From the NCBI GenBank assembly GCA_963965975.1, contig OZ014415.1:2113001-2177000 (forward strand): 64,000 nucleotides of DNA, read 5' to 3'. The translations under genes and the position numbers were made by a program. The DNA is from Xestospongia bergquistia (lineage: Eukaryota > Porifera > Demospongiae > Haplosclerida > Petrosiidae). Shown here one piece after another: positions 45,931 to 59,400 of this stretch. The notes beneath the pieces were generated by a model. The model was not told the origin of the DNA. It searched no databases and was given only the letters and a program-made list of their open reading frames with translations. How positions within the stretch are numbered: the first letter of the stretch is position 1; each line of letters begins with the position of its first letter.

Positions 45931-47285
45931 CCAATCATTATATACTGATAAACGCGTGGGGTGTTATTTCCTGCAATGTTACAGATTAGTTTGGCATTGC
46001 TGTCCCTTTACTTAGAAAGGAAGGTCTGAGGACAAGCACACAAGACTCATATAGCAGAATGTGGGTAGAGCATTCTTAGAGCTGAGATTGTGTTAATGGA
46101 GTGAAAAACTCAAAACGCCTGTTGTGATATGCACTGATTGTGGTAATCTATTTCAAATAGAAGCACAGATCATCTTTTACTAATTAGTACTACCTCCTAA
46201 AAAGGAGGAGCTTGTAAGTTCATGAGGCGTGTCTATAGCCTGCAAGATTTTTGCAGGTTGTACAAGTCCTATATTCTCTTGAACAGAGACCCTTCCTCTC
46301 TAAGCGAAAGGGTGGCAACACTAGACTATTTACAGATCAGCAAAATGTTCCTATAATACATTGCTTTCTTGCATAGAAATACTGCCTTTTTTGGGGAAGA
46401 ATAAGCTATAGTTTAATAACACAGTAAGGAAGAAAACATGAAAATATGCACATGTTATTTCAAATACAAAAAGTTTGCAGACACTATATGGAACAGATAA
46501 TGACAATCATTTTAAAACGCTACATTACTATACTTACCAGTTAAAACTACTTTTTATACCTTTATAACTACTTTTTGCATTATCATTCTTTCATTATTTT
46601 ATTTAAATCAAGCTTAATAAAATCAACTTATAGGATAGCCATTTAAAATAAAAAATATATGAAACAAGAAGAGAGATAGCACTATCCCTAGAAGATTTGA
46701 TCCCGAGTGGCTGGAATCCATCAATGTACTGTTAAAAGCATGAGGGTGTTGTTCCCTGCACTCTAACAGATTAGTCTGGCATTGCCGCCTCTTTACTTAG
46801 GGTCTGGGACAAGTGCACAAGACTTGTATAGCAGGACGTGGACAATGCATTCTTAGACCTGAGATTGTGTTAATAGAGTGAAATTCATCTTTTACTAAGT
46901 AGCTCTGCCTCGTGTCATGTTCTGCTTTAGAGCAGAGTTTCGAGCAGCTTCAAGGAGTTGATTATCCTTTCTTGAATCAAGTTGAATAGGTGTTAATAAA
47001 AAAAGAGCTAGTAAGTTCATGAGGCATGTCTATGACCTGCAAAATTTTTGCAGGTTGTACGAGTCTTATATGCTCTGGTCCAGAGATCCTTCCTTCGTGA
47101 GTATAAAGAACATCAAAGCTACATTGTAGCTTTAATCAATATTATCTAATAGTAAATTCCATAGTACATTTACTACATCAGTAATGAAAACTGTATGTGA
47201 TGTTTACTCTATTACAACAAATAATTTACTATGTGCTTGTAACTTGTATATATCCATATATGGTTAAATCAAGTTTAACAGTTAG

Positions 47286-47341
<56 letters not shown>

Positions 47342-48392
47342 ATGGATGAATGGATAGATACTGTATTGCTTTTTACTATAGGTTTAATTGATTGACAAAC
47401 ATCTCTTAATAATAATAGTAGAAACACAATAGAATAAATAAGTCATATATATAAGTTAGACACACTAGGACAATATGACTATGAATAATAATAATACATA
47501 AATGATAAGTAGTCATACCACTACATCTCTCCTTATAGGAGATAGGGCAAGTCAAACTTTATGGTAGCAATATTGGACATAGTATTAAGTGAAGCTCATA
47601 GTGCCACTAAACCATTTAACTTACAACATGTGGTAACTAAATAGTTACCTCTTAAAAGGAATTCCACTATTTAGCAATGGTCTCTAATTAAACTATTAAA
47701 AGTTGCACTGTCAAAATAATTTCAGCAACACATACACATCAAGTCAAATGTCACAAAGTTAGTGCACTAACCTGGTATACTAGTCTGGTGAGGAAGATCC
47801 AACCTCTAGATATGTTTGTAAGACTGACTTAACCTGGTTAATTAGTACATTAACTTGTGATATTTGACAAGTCGGAATTCTTTAACAAAAATTCTCACTG
47901 CAGCCCTTTTAAAATTAAAATGAGTAGGTCTATTTAAACAATAGACCAGTGCCATTTTATTATTATTAATTATTTCATTGTATTATAATTAATATCTATA
48001 AGATCACAGGCACTTGACCTGGAGTTACAAACAGTTGCAATAAAAGACATGAGTCCACTAAAATAAAATGATTATTGAAAACATCATTAATAATAAAGAC
48101 TGATGAATGCTAAGAATTAACCAGGATATTATTATATTAAAATTATAGTAGCTAGCCCTTAATCTTCCATCTTAGCTTGAATATACCGTTATATGCCAGA
48201 ACTTGAATACCAAATACACTCAAGACAATCCATGAATGACATATACATGTAATGGATAACAATGACATAGCTATGTTTAATGATATAGAAATTTTTGAAT
48301 GGATGATGATTCATCCAAACCTTGTTTCTACATTTTTTACATTGTCATTCCTTCATTATTTATTTAAATCAAGTTTAATAAAATTAACTTAC
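45931..48392. repeat. Intergenic repeats upstream of N7
   Basis: The first 540 bp duplicate 14.84-15.37 kb. Then come a signal exon with a lost donor (46632-46721, starts MDSSHSGSN, donor changed to TATAAG), CTGCAAAATTTTTGCAG blocks (about 46200-46330 and 46990-47095), a partial hairpin module (47100-47150), a (TA)n(TGGA)n microsatellite (47284-47355) and the inverted repeat copy (about 47575-47730). No intact gene. Confidence 0.55.
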
Positions 48393-48477
48393 TAGATAGT
48401 GGTATAAAAAATACATGAAATAAAAAGAGAGATAGCACTATCTGTGAAAGACTTGATCCAAAATGTCTGAACTCCAT
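48393..48477 (-). CDS. Orphan signal-peptide exon (open)
   Basis: 85 bp, ATG to GTAAGT donor, phase 1. Starts MEFRHFGSSLSQ, core IVLSLFLFHVFFIPLS. It lies upstream of the N7 signal exon and could serve as an alternative first exon. Confidence 0.45.
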
Positions 48478-48927
48478 CAATCTTCATGTACCGTCACATA
48501 TGTAGGGTATTATTCCCTGCAATATAGGAAATGTTCCTGTAATAGCTGTCATGAATAAAGTTATGATAAGGAACAACAAAGTTACTCTGTAGCTTTGGTT
48601 GATCGCTTTAATCTATATATACAGCGACAAGTTGAATTTACCATATGATTGTCGACTGTTAGGATGTTACTAATATACAATGGTTAGAAATCATTATTTT
48701 TTAATTGTGCTATAATCCATCCATGACACAGCATAAATGAACTAATAACAAATGTATGGATACTCTATGTATGATTCATTTGTTCATTTCTATCTTGTTT
48801 CTACACTTTATAGCTGATTGTCATCACTATATTTCCTCAGTTTCATTTTTTGTTTTATATTTTTTTATTTATATAATATAATATATAATAAACAAAGTTT
48901 AAATCAAACTTAAGATAATCAACTTAC

Positions 48928-49014
48928 AGGATAGTGGTTCAAAAAGATGTGATATAGAAAGAGAGATAGCGCTATTCGTACAGAAAATCTCAATCCCAAA
49001 CAGTTGGACTCCAT
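48928..49014 (-). pseudogene. Divergent signal-peptide exon, donor out of phase
   Basis: Starts MESNCLGLRF, hydrophobic core IALSLFLYHIF. One base differs in length before the GTAAGT donor, so it ends in phase 0 and no longer matches the NIDO acceptor. The most diverged copy. Confidence 0.4.
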
Positions 49015-49919
49015 CAGTCAAAGATGCACAGCAATGTGTGGGGTGTAACTCCTTGCAATGTTAATTACGTGTCATCAATTTTTTCCTCAATAGCATATTA
49101 CTCTCAAGGTATGATTACGTAGTTCAGAATTAGGAGTAACTATATATATAGCTGCACATAAAAACTTCATTACTATTATACAGCCATATGACATTTACAG
49201 TACTGATCCTACTACTACAAGATGTCTTTACACTGAATAATGTCTTTGTATATTCCCCCCTATATTTCAGCTATACTTTCACCATATTATTATTAGTAGT
49301 TACTACTTGGGTATCTATTGTAACAGATCTCTTCCTTCCAGTTAAATATTGTTCCTGACATATAGTCAGTTATAAACTATTAATAAAAATAGATATATAT
49401 AATACTATTTAACTTATAAGTCAGAATAAAGTACTGTATATTAGTTCTGTCTGTATATTGTTGGAATTTTGTCTTTTTCTTTGATCTGGAATAACAGTGA
49501 ATATTTATATGATGTACATGTTAAAAGATGGATATTATTATAATTATTAAGGTGTACTTGTTATTATAAATAAATATTATTATATTATACATTTTTGTGT
49601 TGAAATTTAACAGTTCCATCTTCATTTTGAGATCCCCTCTGTAGTATTGATTAGTGCCTTGATCTAATGTCTGCCAGTTTTATAACAAAGAAAAACAATA
49701 CTGAGATACATATGTTTATAAAGAAATTACTTCAAATTAGCATCACAATTATATGAGGAAAAACATGCATGGTAACTAAAGGGTAACTAAGCATGTAAGG
49801 GTAAAAGTACATAATATCTAATTAATAACAAAAGCACATTTCAGTTAATTATCATGTTCTTATCATTATTAAAATATGAATGTATGGGTTCAAAATTTTG
49901 AGATTTATTTGGTTTTGTG
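49015..49919. other. Intergenic stretch 3' of the Ig/FN3 gene
   Basis: Not obviously repeated elsewhere in the window. A TTTATT at 49904-49909 is an AATAAA on the minus strand only ~10 bases past the stop of the big gene, so it could be a polyadenylation signal with a very short 3' UTR. Nothing else recognised. Confidence 0.4.
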
Positions 49920-50472
49920 TTAAATATATTCTGCGCCTGTATTCAAAGATATATTATCATCGACTATCATTGTATTGTTCTCCATATTATCAGGCTGTTT
50001 TTCATATGGTGGCTCATTTAGCAAGTTCATTGGTTCCACTTGCTGAGTTTCATTAAGTGTTGTGTTAACATTTGAATCTGTAGCCACTGGTACATTGACT
50101 ACTGGTGTCTCATACTCCATAACATCAGGTAGATAGTCATATACTGGCTCTAAAGTACTACAAAAAAGAGAATATTATGTCGACATTGATCAATATAATA
50201 GTAACCTTAAACGATGGCTGTAACCTGGACTGACAGTCATGGCAATATCCTCCTTTTTTTGCCTATGGTGTGTAGCAAGTAATTGACACCATTTTTAGTT
50301 TCTTACTCTGATATTAGATTTGATATTTTTTTCTTTGAAATAATAACAAAGGCTACAGCAAGTATTAATACCACTATAACTATCAATGTTATAGCACTCA
50401 TCACTGCTAGACTAATTATTAATCCAATACTAGAACTCTCGTCAGTAAATGCAGGTAACAATGATGTTGTTA
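49920..50472 (-). CDS. TM, juxtamembrane and tail exons of the giant receptor
   Basis: Exons 50307-50472 (helix IGLIISLAVMSAITLIVIVV and onward, then KKKISN), 50206-50262 (DIAMTVSPGYS, counterpart of the 69-bp exons DIAMSISPSYN) and 49920-50157. The tail begins TLEPVYDYLPDVMEYETPVV, aligning with VEEPLYESIPEL...EYETPV of N2 and N4. It has one YxxP (YETP) and a YDYL. Phases 1-2, 2-2, 2-stop are the same as in the NIDO units. The ITIM-like ITYITV of the NIDO receptors is not present. Confidence 0.85.
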
Positions 50473-53400
50473 CTGAATGTTATAAAACATTAGTTACATA
50501 CGATTTTATGGATAGCAGCACTTACCATGTGACAAAATCTTTATTGGTATACTTGTAGGTCCTTTTATACTTACTCCTCTTTCATTTTGTACTGCTATTC
50601 TCATAGTAAGTGTGTATGTTAATTGAGGATTTAGACCAGTTACATTGATAGATGTCTTATTAAATGGAACATGTACAGTTATATCACTTGATTGTTTACG
50701 TCTACTATTGACAGCATCTAATACTATAATATACTCAAAGAAACCATGAGCTTCTTCTAGTGACACTTTTCTCCATACAATGTAAAGAGAAGTACCATCA
50801 GATGACCTCTGTGATGCAATATCATATGGTGAAATCAAAGGAGCTATATATATGCCAATAATAGTAATAGAAAATAGACAATGGTTTTTACTTTCAGTTT
50901 TAGTGAAGACAGTAACTGATGTAATGTTACCTTCTCCTAGTTCATTGACTGCTCCAATTGATATATAGTAAGGGACACCTGGACCTGTGGAGACAATACA
51001 TTTACTAATTAGTAATGCATTAGGCTTACGTAGTCCTCCAATAATTTGTGTGTAAGTATTCAATTGAGGATCAGTTATAACTGTTAATGACATTATAACT
51101 CCACCAGTGATTTCTATATTATAACTACTAATATATCCATTAGGTGTGATTGGTGGAGACCAAGTAAGGTTAACAGCAGTGTCATTAACTACTGGTATAG
51201 TGTTAGCAACAAAGATATTACTAATAATAACTGGTATAACAATAAGAACTGGTTCAGATGATACTAGAGAAATGTATGTAAAAGAGAATAGTAAATGATA
51301 CATACTTACTATCAGGATCAGTTCTTCCTTTAATAGTAGCACTAGGTCCATATCCAACTACTGTAGTAGCTGAAACAGTAGCAGTGTAATTTTGATAGGG
51401 TGAGAATCCATCAACAGTGATAGATACCATGTTGTAATTTGGGGTCACATCAACTAGTCTAGTAATGCTTCTAAATAAGTCAGCTCCTACATTAACTACA
51501 ATAACTAATCTATGTTTGGTAATAATGCCATTAGGAGTAGATGGATGTCTCCAGGTAAATGTTACATCAGTCTTGGTTGGAGTAGAAATGAAGTTTTGAG
51601 GAGCATCATCAGGTCCTATTTGGAAAATAAAAATTGATATTGTGTCATGAACCTACTATCTTGAGCTGTTTCGAATGTATATTGTGTAGCTGGTCCTTCA
51701 CCCACAACATTAATAGATGACACTCTACAAGTGTACTGAGTAAATGGTACTAATACTGGAATAGTAAATGTTGTCTCTAGAGAACTCTGAGTAGTTGTCA
51801 GTCCAGAGACTCGAGGTCCTTTGGTTTGTATACAAGTCAAGTTGTATCCTACTGTCTTTGCTACTTGATCTGGGGGGTCCCAATTTAATGTAACACTACG
51901 TGCAAGGAAGGTTGTGTTCATGAAATTTCTTGGAGGAGCAGTATAAGCTAAATTTTAAAAAAATGTATTGATTTTAAAACAATATAAAGGTATATCTGAT
52001 CAAATTAAGTACTATGAAACAACTAAATGTTACTTACTTTGTACAGAAATCGTGTCAGTAGCATTGTTTATTCCACTAATGATTAAAGGATCATTTGAAC
52101 TGATTGTCATCTGACAGGTATATGTTCCAGTGTCATTAAAGTTACTGTTATGATCTCCATTATCAATTGGTAGAAACATTAGTGTACTCTCAAACTCATT
52201 ATTTCCATTACTTCTAACATTAGTGATCATACGTCGTGATTCAACAGGTATAGTATTGCCCTGAGGATCAAACCAGACTACAGTAGCTGACACTGTTGTG
52301 TCCACTACACTGGGTAGTGTACCAATACAGGTCAGGTTAAAGTTAGTACTTGCATAAACTGTACTATTTGAAGGACTATGTATGATAACCATACTGGGTG
52401 AAGGAACTGTAGATTCATAAAAATAATGTTTGAATGTATAACAAATAAACTTTACTTTGGACACTGATGTTAGTAAACGTCTGAAAAGTTACATTTAAAT
52501 CATTAAATATTACTGAACAGTAATATCTTCTACCACCAGATGTTTTCACTGGATTGATTGTCAGAGTACTCAAGAAAACATTACCAATTCTAGTTACATT
52601 TCTTAAAGCAGCATTACTGTTAATTACTTCAACTCTTTCTTCTCTATTCAGATCATAACTCCATATTACTGCACTAGGTTTGTACCTCAGTCCTTGAGGT
52701 ACACTGATATTACATATGGCAGTGAACTGGTAACCAGCAGTGGGTATAGTTGGAAGTATAATATTAGCTGTGAAATCTAAAGAGAATTAGTAAGAAATCA
52801 AATGAATACACATATCTTAAAAATACTAATGCATTGCAGTGACTTATGATAATCATAAGTTATTTAATTCACAAAAAATGACAGGATTTCAGCACACTAC
52901 ATTTTATAACTACAATAACTCATACCATCAACATGTACTTCAGTAATCCCAAAAAGAGCTCTATTGGATGACCTAAAGTCAAGTCCATTAGCCTCAGTAC
53001 GAGCATAGACAATGAAACGATACTGTGAGTGTGGAGTTAAATCAGTAACTGTCAAGGATTTAGTATCCCAAGACACATCGATGGGTGGTGGTGGTATACC
53101 AAATTGTCCAATATAATTAAATTGTGTAAAAGGTACAGATTCATATACAACCTACAAAAGAATTATAAAAATATTATGATGTGAACTTACTGTATATCCT
53201 ATTCGGAGGCCATTGTCACATATTGGTGGACTCCATGTTATGTTTAATGTTGTAGAACTTATTCTGGTAATGAATCCAGTTTGGGGCACAGTAGGAACTA
53301 GAATGAACATATATATATATATATAATAGACTCCATATTAACTAAGACAGACAACTCACTTCCCTGAGGAGTAGAAAAAGAAAAGGATGATGATGTTGGT

Positions 53401-56400
53401 CCTAAACCTGCACTAGTCTTTCCAGTGACATTGAAACTGTACTGAGCAAATGGAACTATGGAACAAAAAATGATTTTGAAGGAAGGTTAAATATAATTGG
53501 ATTGATCACAACAAAACTGGCAGTAATAAAAAACTCACTTAGTTCAGTGACAGTTACACTTGTCGTATTACCAGGAACAGATATATTATAACTAGGCTCT
53601 ACACCAGCTGCACTTAGACATTGCTTGAGTGTGTTAGTATCCCTTTTTCTATGACCTCCACCTGTGTCAATCAATGTTATGATAATAATATTGACTATGT
53701 AGATCAGATCTCCATTTTGTTCATCCAATGGAATAGGTTCCCATGACAATGTAACTGATGTGGGTTTCAATGATGCAATTGAGAGATTACCAGGAGCGAC
53801 TGTAGGGGCTGTAAAAGAGTTAATTACACACAGTCTTAATGTCTTATACATTATACTTAATGCTAAAATAGATATTTTATCTACAGGACATGTAGGCAAA
53901 AAGAAGACTATTATATTTAGTGCATACATCTACTAACAATGTCAACTTCTTACATTAGCTCACAGATAGTTGAATGTGAACAAACTAAATATGCATGTCT
54001 TAAAACCAGATATACAATGCAACAAAATATTAATTTCTCTCTTACGTGCGATGAATGTAGTATTAGTGACAATATCTGTAAAAGGACCTGGGCCAACTGT
54101 ATATGCTCTCACTTGAAAACCATATGTCCGAGCTTCTTGAAGGTTAAAAATAGTCATAGTTAATGTTGTGTTATCTGTGGTATTGACAAGTGTTATAGGT
54201 GTACTCCCATCCTTTAGTTGTTTACTGGCAGCATTATATTCCCCATATCGGATCTCATAAATGTCTATAATACCGTATCTCTTATCAAGGGGTGGAGCAT
54301 CCCAAGTGATATAGATACTGGTTGTTGTATTTGTGAAAGCTTTGAGCATTTGAGGTGGAGCTCCAGGAACTATTATATGAAAATAGAATTTAATTTTTTC
54401 CCCAATGACTATTTTCTACTAGTTGTATCCATCTATCTATCCATCCAATACTAATATTCTCTATTCAACCTGTTCACTGTACTATATACCATTTTCATCT
54501 GTTCTTTGAATCAAAGTAATAGTAGGTCCTTCTCCAATTGTCACAGCTGTAATTGATATCTCATATTTAGTGTAATTCTCTAAGTTCATAAGTGTCTCAG
54601 TAGTAATGGAACCACCTACATGAGTTACATTAACAGCTGATGTCTGAGGATCTATAACCACACCCAACTGTTCAATTATCTTATAGCGAATGATGTACAT
54701 GTCAATAATGCCATTAATGTCCTGAATAGGGGGTGGAGACCATGAGAGAGATATGGAATTAGGTGTAGTACCAATGACAGTGAAGTTTTGAGGAAAATCT
54801 GTTGGTACTGCAGAGATAAAATATGATATGATAGAAAGTGGGTAGTAAAGCAGTTTGCTATATATAGTGCTAACAGTATAGGATTTATGTCTACTAAAAT
54901 GTATTGGACAAGATTAGTTAGGTACGTTTAAGACACACATTTTTAATTTTAGTCTTACCTGCTTCTTCTGTTCTTTTTGATACAGTTAGACTAGCAGGTC
55001 CCTTTCCCACAGCAGTAGAAGCCAGTATAGAGAAGCTATGATTAACAAACTCTTGAAGTCTATTAAACTGATGTTGTAATGTTGTGGCTTCTTTGATATC
55101 AACACTGAATGCTGTCACAAATGAGACATCTGTATTAACAAATATTGTATAGTTTACAATAATGCCATTTGTTTCATTTGGCAAGACAGGTGACCAGGTC
55201 ACAAGAATAGATGTAGCATTAAGTGTTATAGCTTGTAAGTTATGTGGATATCCAGATGGAACTAAGAGAAAGAGAGAGAGAGAGAGAGAGAGTTGTTATA
55301 TTAAAGCCTTACCATCTTATCATGTATTGTCATCGGAGGATGTGTATGCAGTAATGATTAAGTTAGTTTAGTTAAGAATGTATTATTATTATTGTCAACA
55401 AATAGATTATGATTTCCTAGTAAATAAAAAATACTTTGCTTGTAATTGAAGAATGTCAACTAGATAAGTGGGATGATGAAAGATTAGAGAGAGAGAGAGA
55501 GAGAGAGAAAGAGAGTCACTAACCAGCTTCATCAGTTCTGTTAGTCACAATTGGACTAGCAGGTCCCTTTCCCACAGCAGTAGAAGCCAGTATAGAGAAG
55601 CTGTGATTAACAAACTCTTGAAGTCCATTAAACTGATATTGTAATGTTGTGGCTTCCTTGATATCAACACTGAATGCTGTCACAAATGAGACATCTGTAT
55701 TAACAAATATTGTATAGTTTACAATAATGCCATTTGTTTCATTTGGTAAGACAGGTGACCAGGTCACAAGAATAGATGTAGCATTGAGTGTTGTAGCTTG
55801 TAAGTTATGTGGATATCCAGATGGAACTGAGAGAGAGAGAGAGAGAGAGAAGAGAGAGGAGAGAGAAGTGTCCTAGTATATATGTACTGAACTACTATTA
55901 CATACCTTCTTCTAGTGTTCTAACAGACAGTGGTTGACTAGAACTACCATTACCTTCCTCATTATTAGCAAATACAGTAAAGCTATAAGTTACTCCTGGA
56001 TGTAAGTTGTCAATAAATAACTCTTCTGGTGGATCTGGTCCATTTACTGATAATGTTACTTGAACTCCTCCCAAGAAATTAGGATCAGTGTAAACAACAA
56101 AGTAGTTAAGTATAGGGGCATTGTTATCATGAGGTTCTACCCACGACAGGCTGAGGTTATGAGAGGTGAGATCATTTGAAGTGAGGTTGATAGGAATCTC
56201 AGGAACAGCTGAGTGGGAAGAGAGAGAGAGAGTAATTAATCTTAATTATTATACATTTTGGCAATAAGCTATTATAATAACAGATCAATGCAGCATCATT
56301 ATCAGTAATACATCTTTCTACAAATGACATTTTTTCAGATTGAAATTAATTATATCTGATTAATCAAGATTTTATAATCATAAGAATTATCATTAGTTTT

Positions 56401-59400
56401 GGATCAAATATGATCATGTCAGTGTCAAGTATGATAACACATATGTACATGTTCACATTAACCTTACCTTGAACAAGTACTATTGCAGTTGTACTCATCA
56501 TAGACTGATAGAAAGTAACATAACTAGTAGCATTACAAAAATAGTCACCAGTGTTATTAGCAAGAGCTGAGAACACTGTTAATTCACTCCTTATTGTACC
56601 CAATGATGTGCTAGTGGTTACAGAAACATCTTTCTCAAAGACACCTGATCTTCCATCTAAATTGAGGACTGTCCCATTGTGTGTCCAGGTAATTATTGGG
56701 ATAGGTACTCCAATAGCCTCACAAGTTAATACAATGTTATGTATATCAATACTAACATTGATACTTGTAGGATTAGTAATGATGATTGGTCCAACTATAG
56801 GATATAAATAATTGAGTTAGAAAAGCTGCCCCTGATGTATATAGATTCTATTATTACTAAGAGTTCCTTACATTAATGACTAATATCATACTATCAATGG
56901 TTTAACAATTATTATAGGACTTAATAGTGAATATCAGTTTAATAATATAATTAGTTTAACAGATATAAAAATAAATATATATAATATATTATAAAGAACT
57001 GGCTTTCTTAGTGGTATGTGGAGTGATATAGTGAACCAAATTTTATTTTTTCCCTAACAAACTATAGTAGGTATTAACTCTATATCTATGGACTCTATAT
57101 TAATTAATCTTAGTATGTCATTCTGTGATAACTACTCTGTATAACTCACTATTAACAATAGCAGTGGCTGTGTCATTACCAGCATCATTGTATACAAAGC
57201 ATTCATATTGTCCTCCAGTATATACATTACTTGTGAGTTCATAAACTGACTCAATGGATACCACCTCTCCAGTTCTTAAGTATGTCCAGCGAAAATGATT
57301 GAGGGGTCCACCACGAGAGTTACAAGTCAAATTGAATGTAGATCCATTAAAAGAGTTCTCAATTTGTGGAGATATAAAAACACTTCCAGCAGGAGAAACT
57401 AGAAAAAATCAAAAAAGACAATTGATGAACCAATTGTAGTACTAAATTTTGATGTGGCTATCAGGGAACATTTAATGATACATACCATTAATAACAGCAG
57501 TATCAGAAGTAATAATTCCTTCAGCATTTGCTACACATCTATAAACACCATAGTCTTCATAATTTACTGAAGGAAATGACAAAGTAGATTCATTAGCATT
57601 CATAACAAATTCAAATTGGTCATTCATCATATTTAATTTTTGCCAATGATACTGTGGACGAGGATAAGAGTCAGCTAAACAAGTGAGAGAGACAGAAACA
57701 TTAGCTTCTGTAAAGACAGTTTTTGGTTGTTGTATAATATCAGGTCGTACATATAAAGTAGTAGTGTTAGCATCTATACCAGCTTCATTAATAACAACAC
57801 AACTATATTGTCCTCCATTTTGTGTAGCATTGATTGAAGAGATAGAGAAAGACATTCCAGTAGTGAGAGTTATATTAGATAACTCATTCAATATATCACT
57901 AACTGATAGTGGAAATGTCATGACTAATGTAAGTAGATTTGAACCAGGTTGAAGTAATTGATCTAAATCCATGGATCGTACCCAAACATAAGTGTTATTT
58001 GGACCTCCTCTAGCAAAACAAGTGAATGTGATACTACTACCATTATCTACTATAATAAAGTCAGGATCAATTATAACACTGCCATTTACAGACACTAAAA
58101 GAGATAATGAAATTAAATTATAAACTTTACATTATTACACTTACCAGTTATAACTGCTGTATTAGAGGTAGCTGTTTCATCAATGATTGCAGTAGTAGCA
58201 ACACAGCGATAATCACCAAAAACTTCATACTCAATATCAGTTATTGTCAAGTTAGTATTAGTCTCTCCTGAAATTTCCTCAAATTTGTCTTCATTTTTAT
58301 TTCTTCTCTCCCATTGATAAGTAGGTGGAGGGAAGGAGTCAGCTTCACAATAGAGAGTCACAGTATCTCCAGGTTGAACATATTGGTTTTCAGGCTGCCT
58401 AGTAACATAAGGAAAAATATAAAGAGTAACTGTGTCATTATCAAATCCAGCTTCATTAATAGCTATACAAGTATACTCTCCTCCATCATCTCCTACAATA
58501 GACTCCAGTACTAATCTTGACTCTTTACCAACAATAGTTAGTGTACTAAGAACTGATGTGACATTTAATGGAGGAGCCATTGAAGATAATGGATTTCTCC
58601 CTTTGATCCATTGTATTATAGTGTCGGGACCTCCTTTAGCCATACAGTCAAAAGCAACAGTTGAAAAGTGCATTAAGCTTTGTGTCATAGGTCTAGCAGT
58701 AACACTTCCAACAGGTGATACTGAGAGAGAAAGACAGAGAGAGAAAAGGTATTAACAAAGTGATTCAGGAAAGGTAAAAGGCTTTTACAAGATTTTCTAC
58801 AGCATATAACATTAGATATTTATAATTATAAGTAATATATCATGTGACTTAAAGCAATGCCCATTCATTATTTAGTAAAGTGTTAATATCATAATAATAG
58901 TATGTTTATTAATGTATAACTTTGATAATGTCTAGTGATATTACTTTGTCCGATAGAAGCACTTATTTATCAGTTTTAAAATCTACTCTCTACTATGTTA
59001 ATGTCTGTGTAATATGACAATATGACAATAATATGTGTGTCTAATGAGTTATTTACTTGTAATGAGAGCTGGTTCTGAAGTAGCATTCTCAGCAATACTG
59101 TTAGCAGCAGCAACACAACGATAGTTGCCATAATCATTGTAGCTGATTGATGATATAGTAAATGTAGAATCTGTTGCATTCTTAATAGGTTCAAACATTC
59201 TTGTTGTTCTGTTCATCATTTCCCACTGGTACTCTGGAGAAGGGAAGGAGTTAGCTTTACAAGAGAGGGTAACTGCCTGCCCATCATCTACGTATTGGTC
59301 ATCAGGTTGTTCTGTTATAACAGGTCGAACATAGAGAGTAGATGTATTTCGTTCTGCTCCAGCCTCATTAATAACAAGACAATCATAGTCTCCTCCATTT

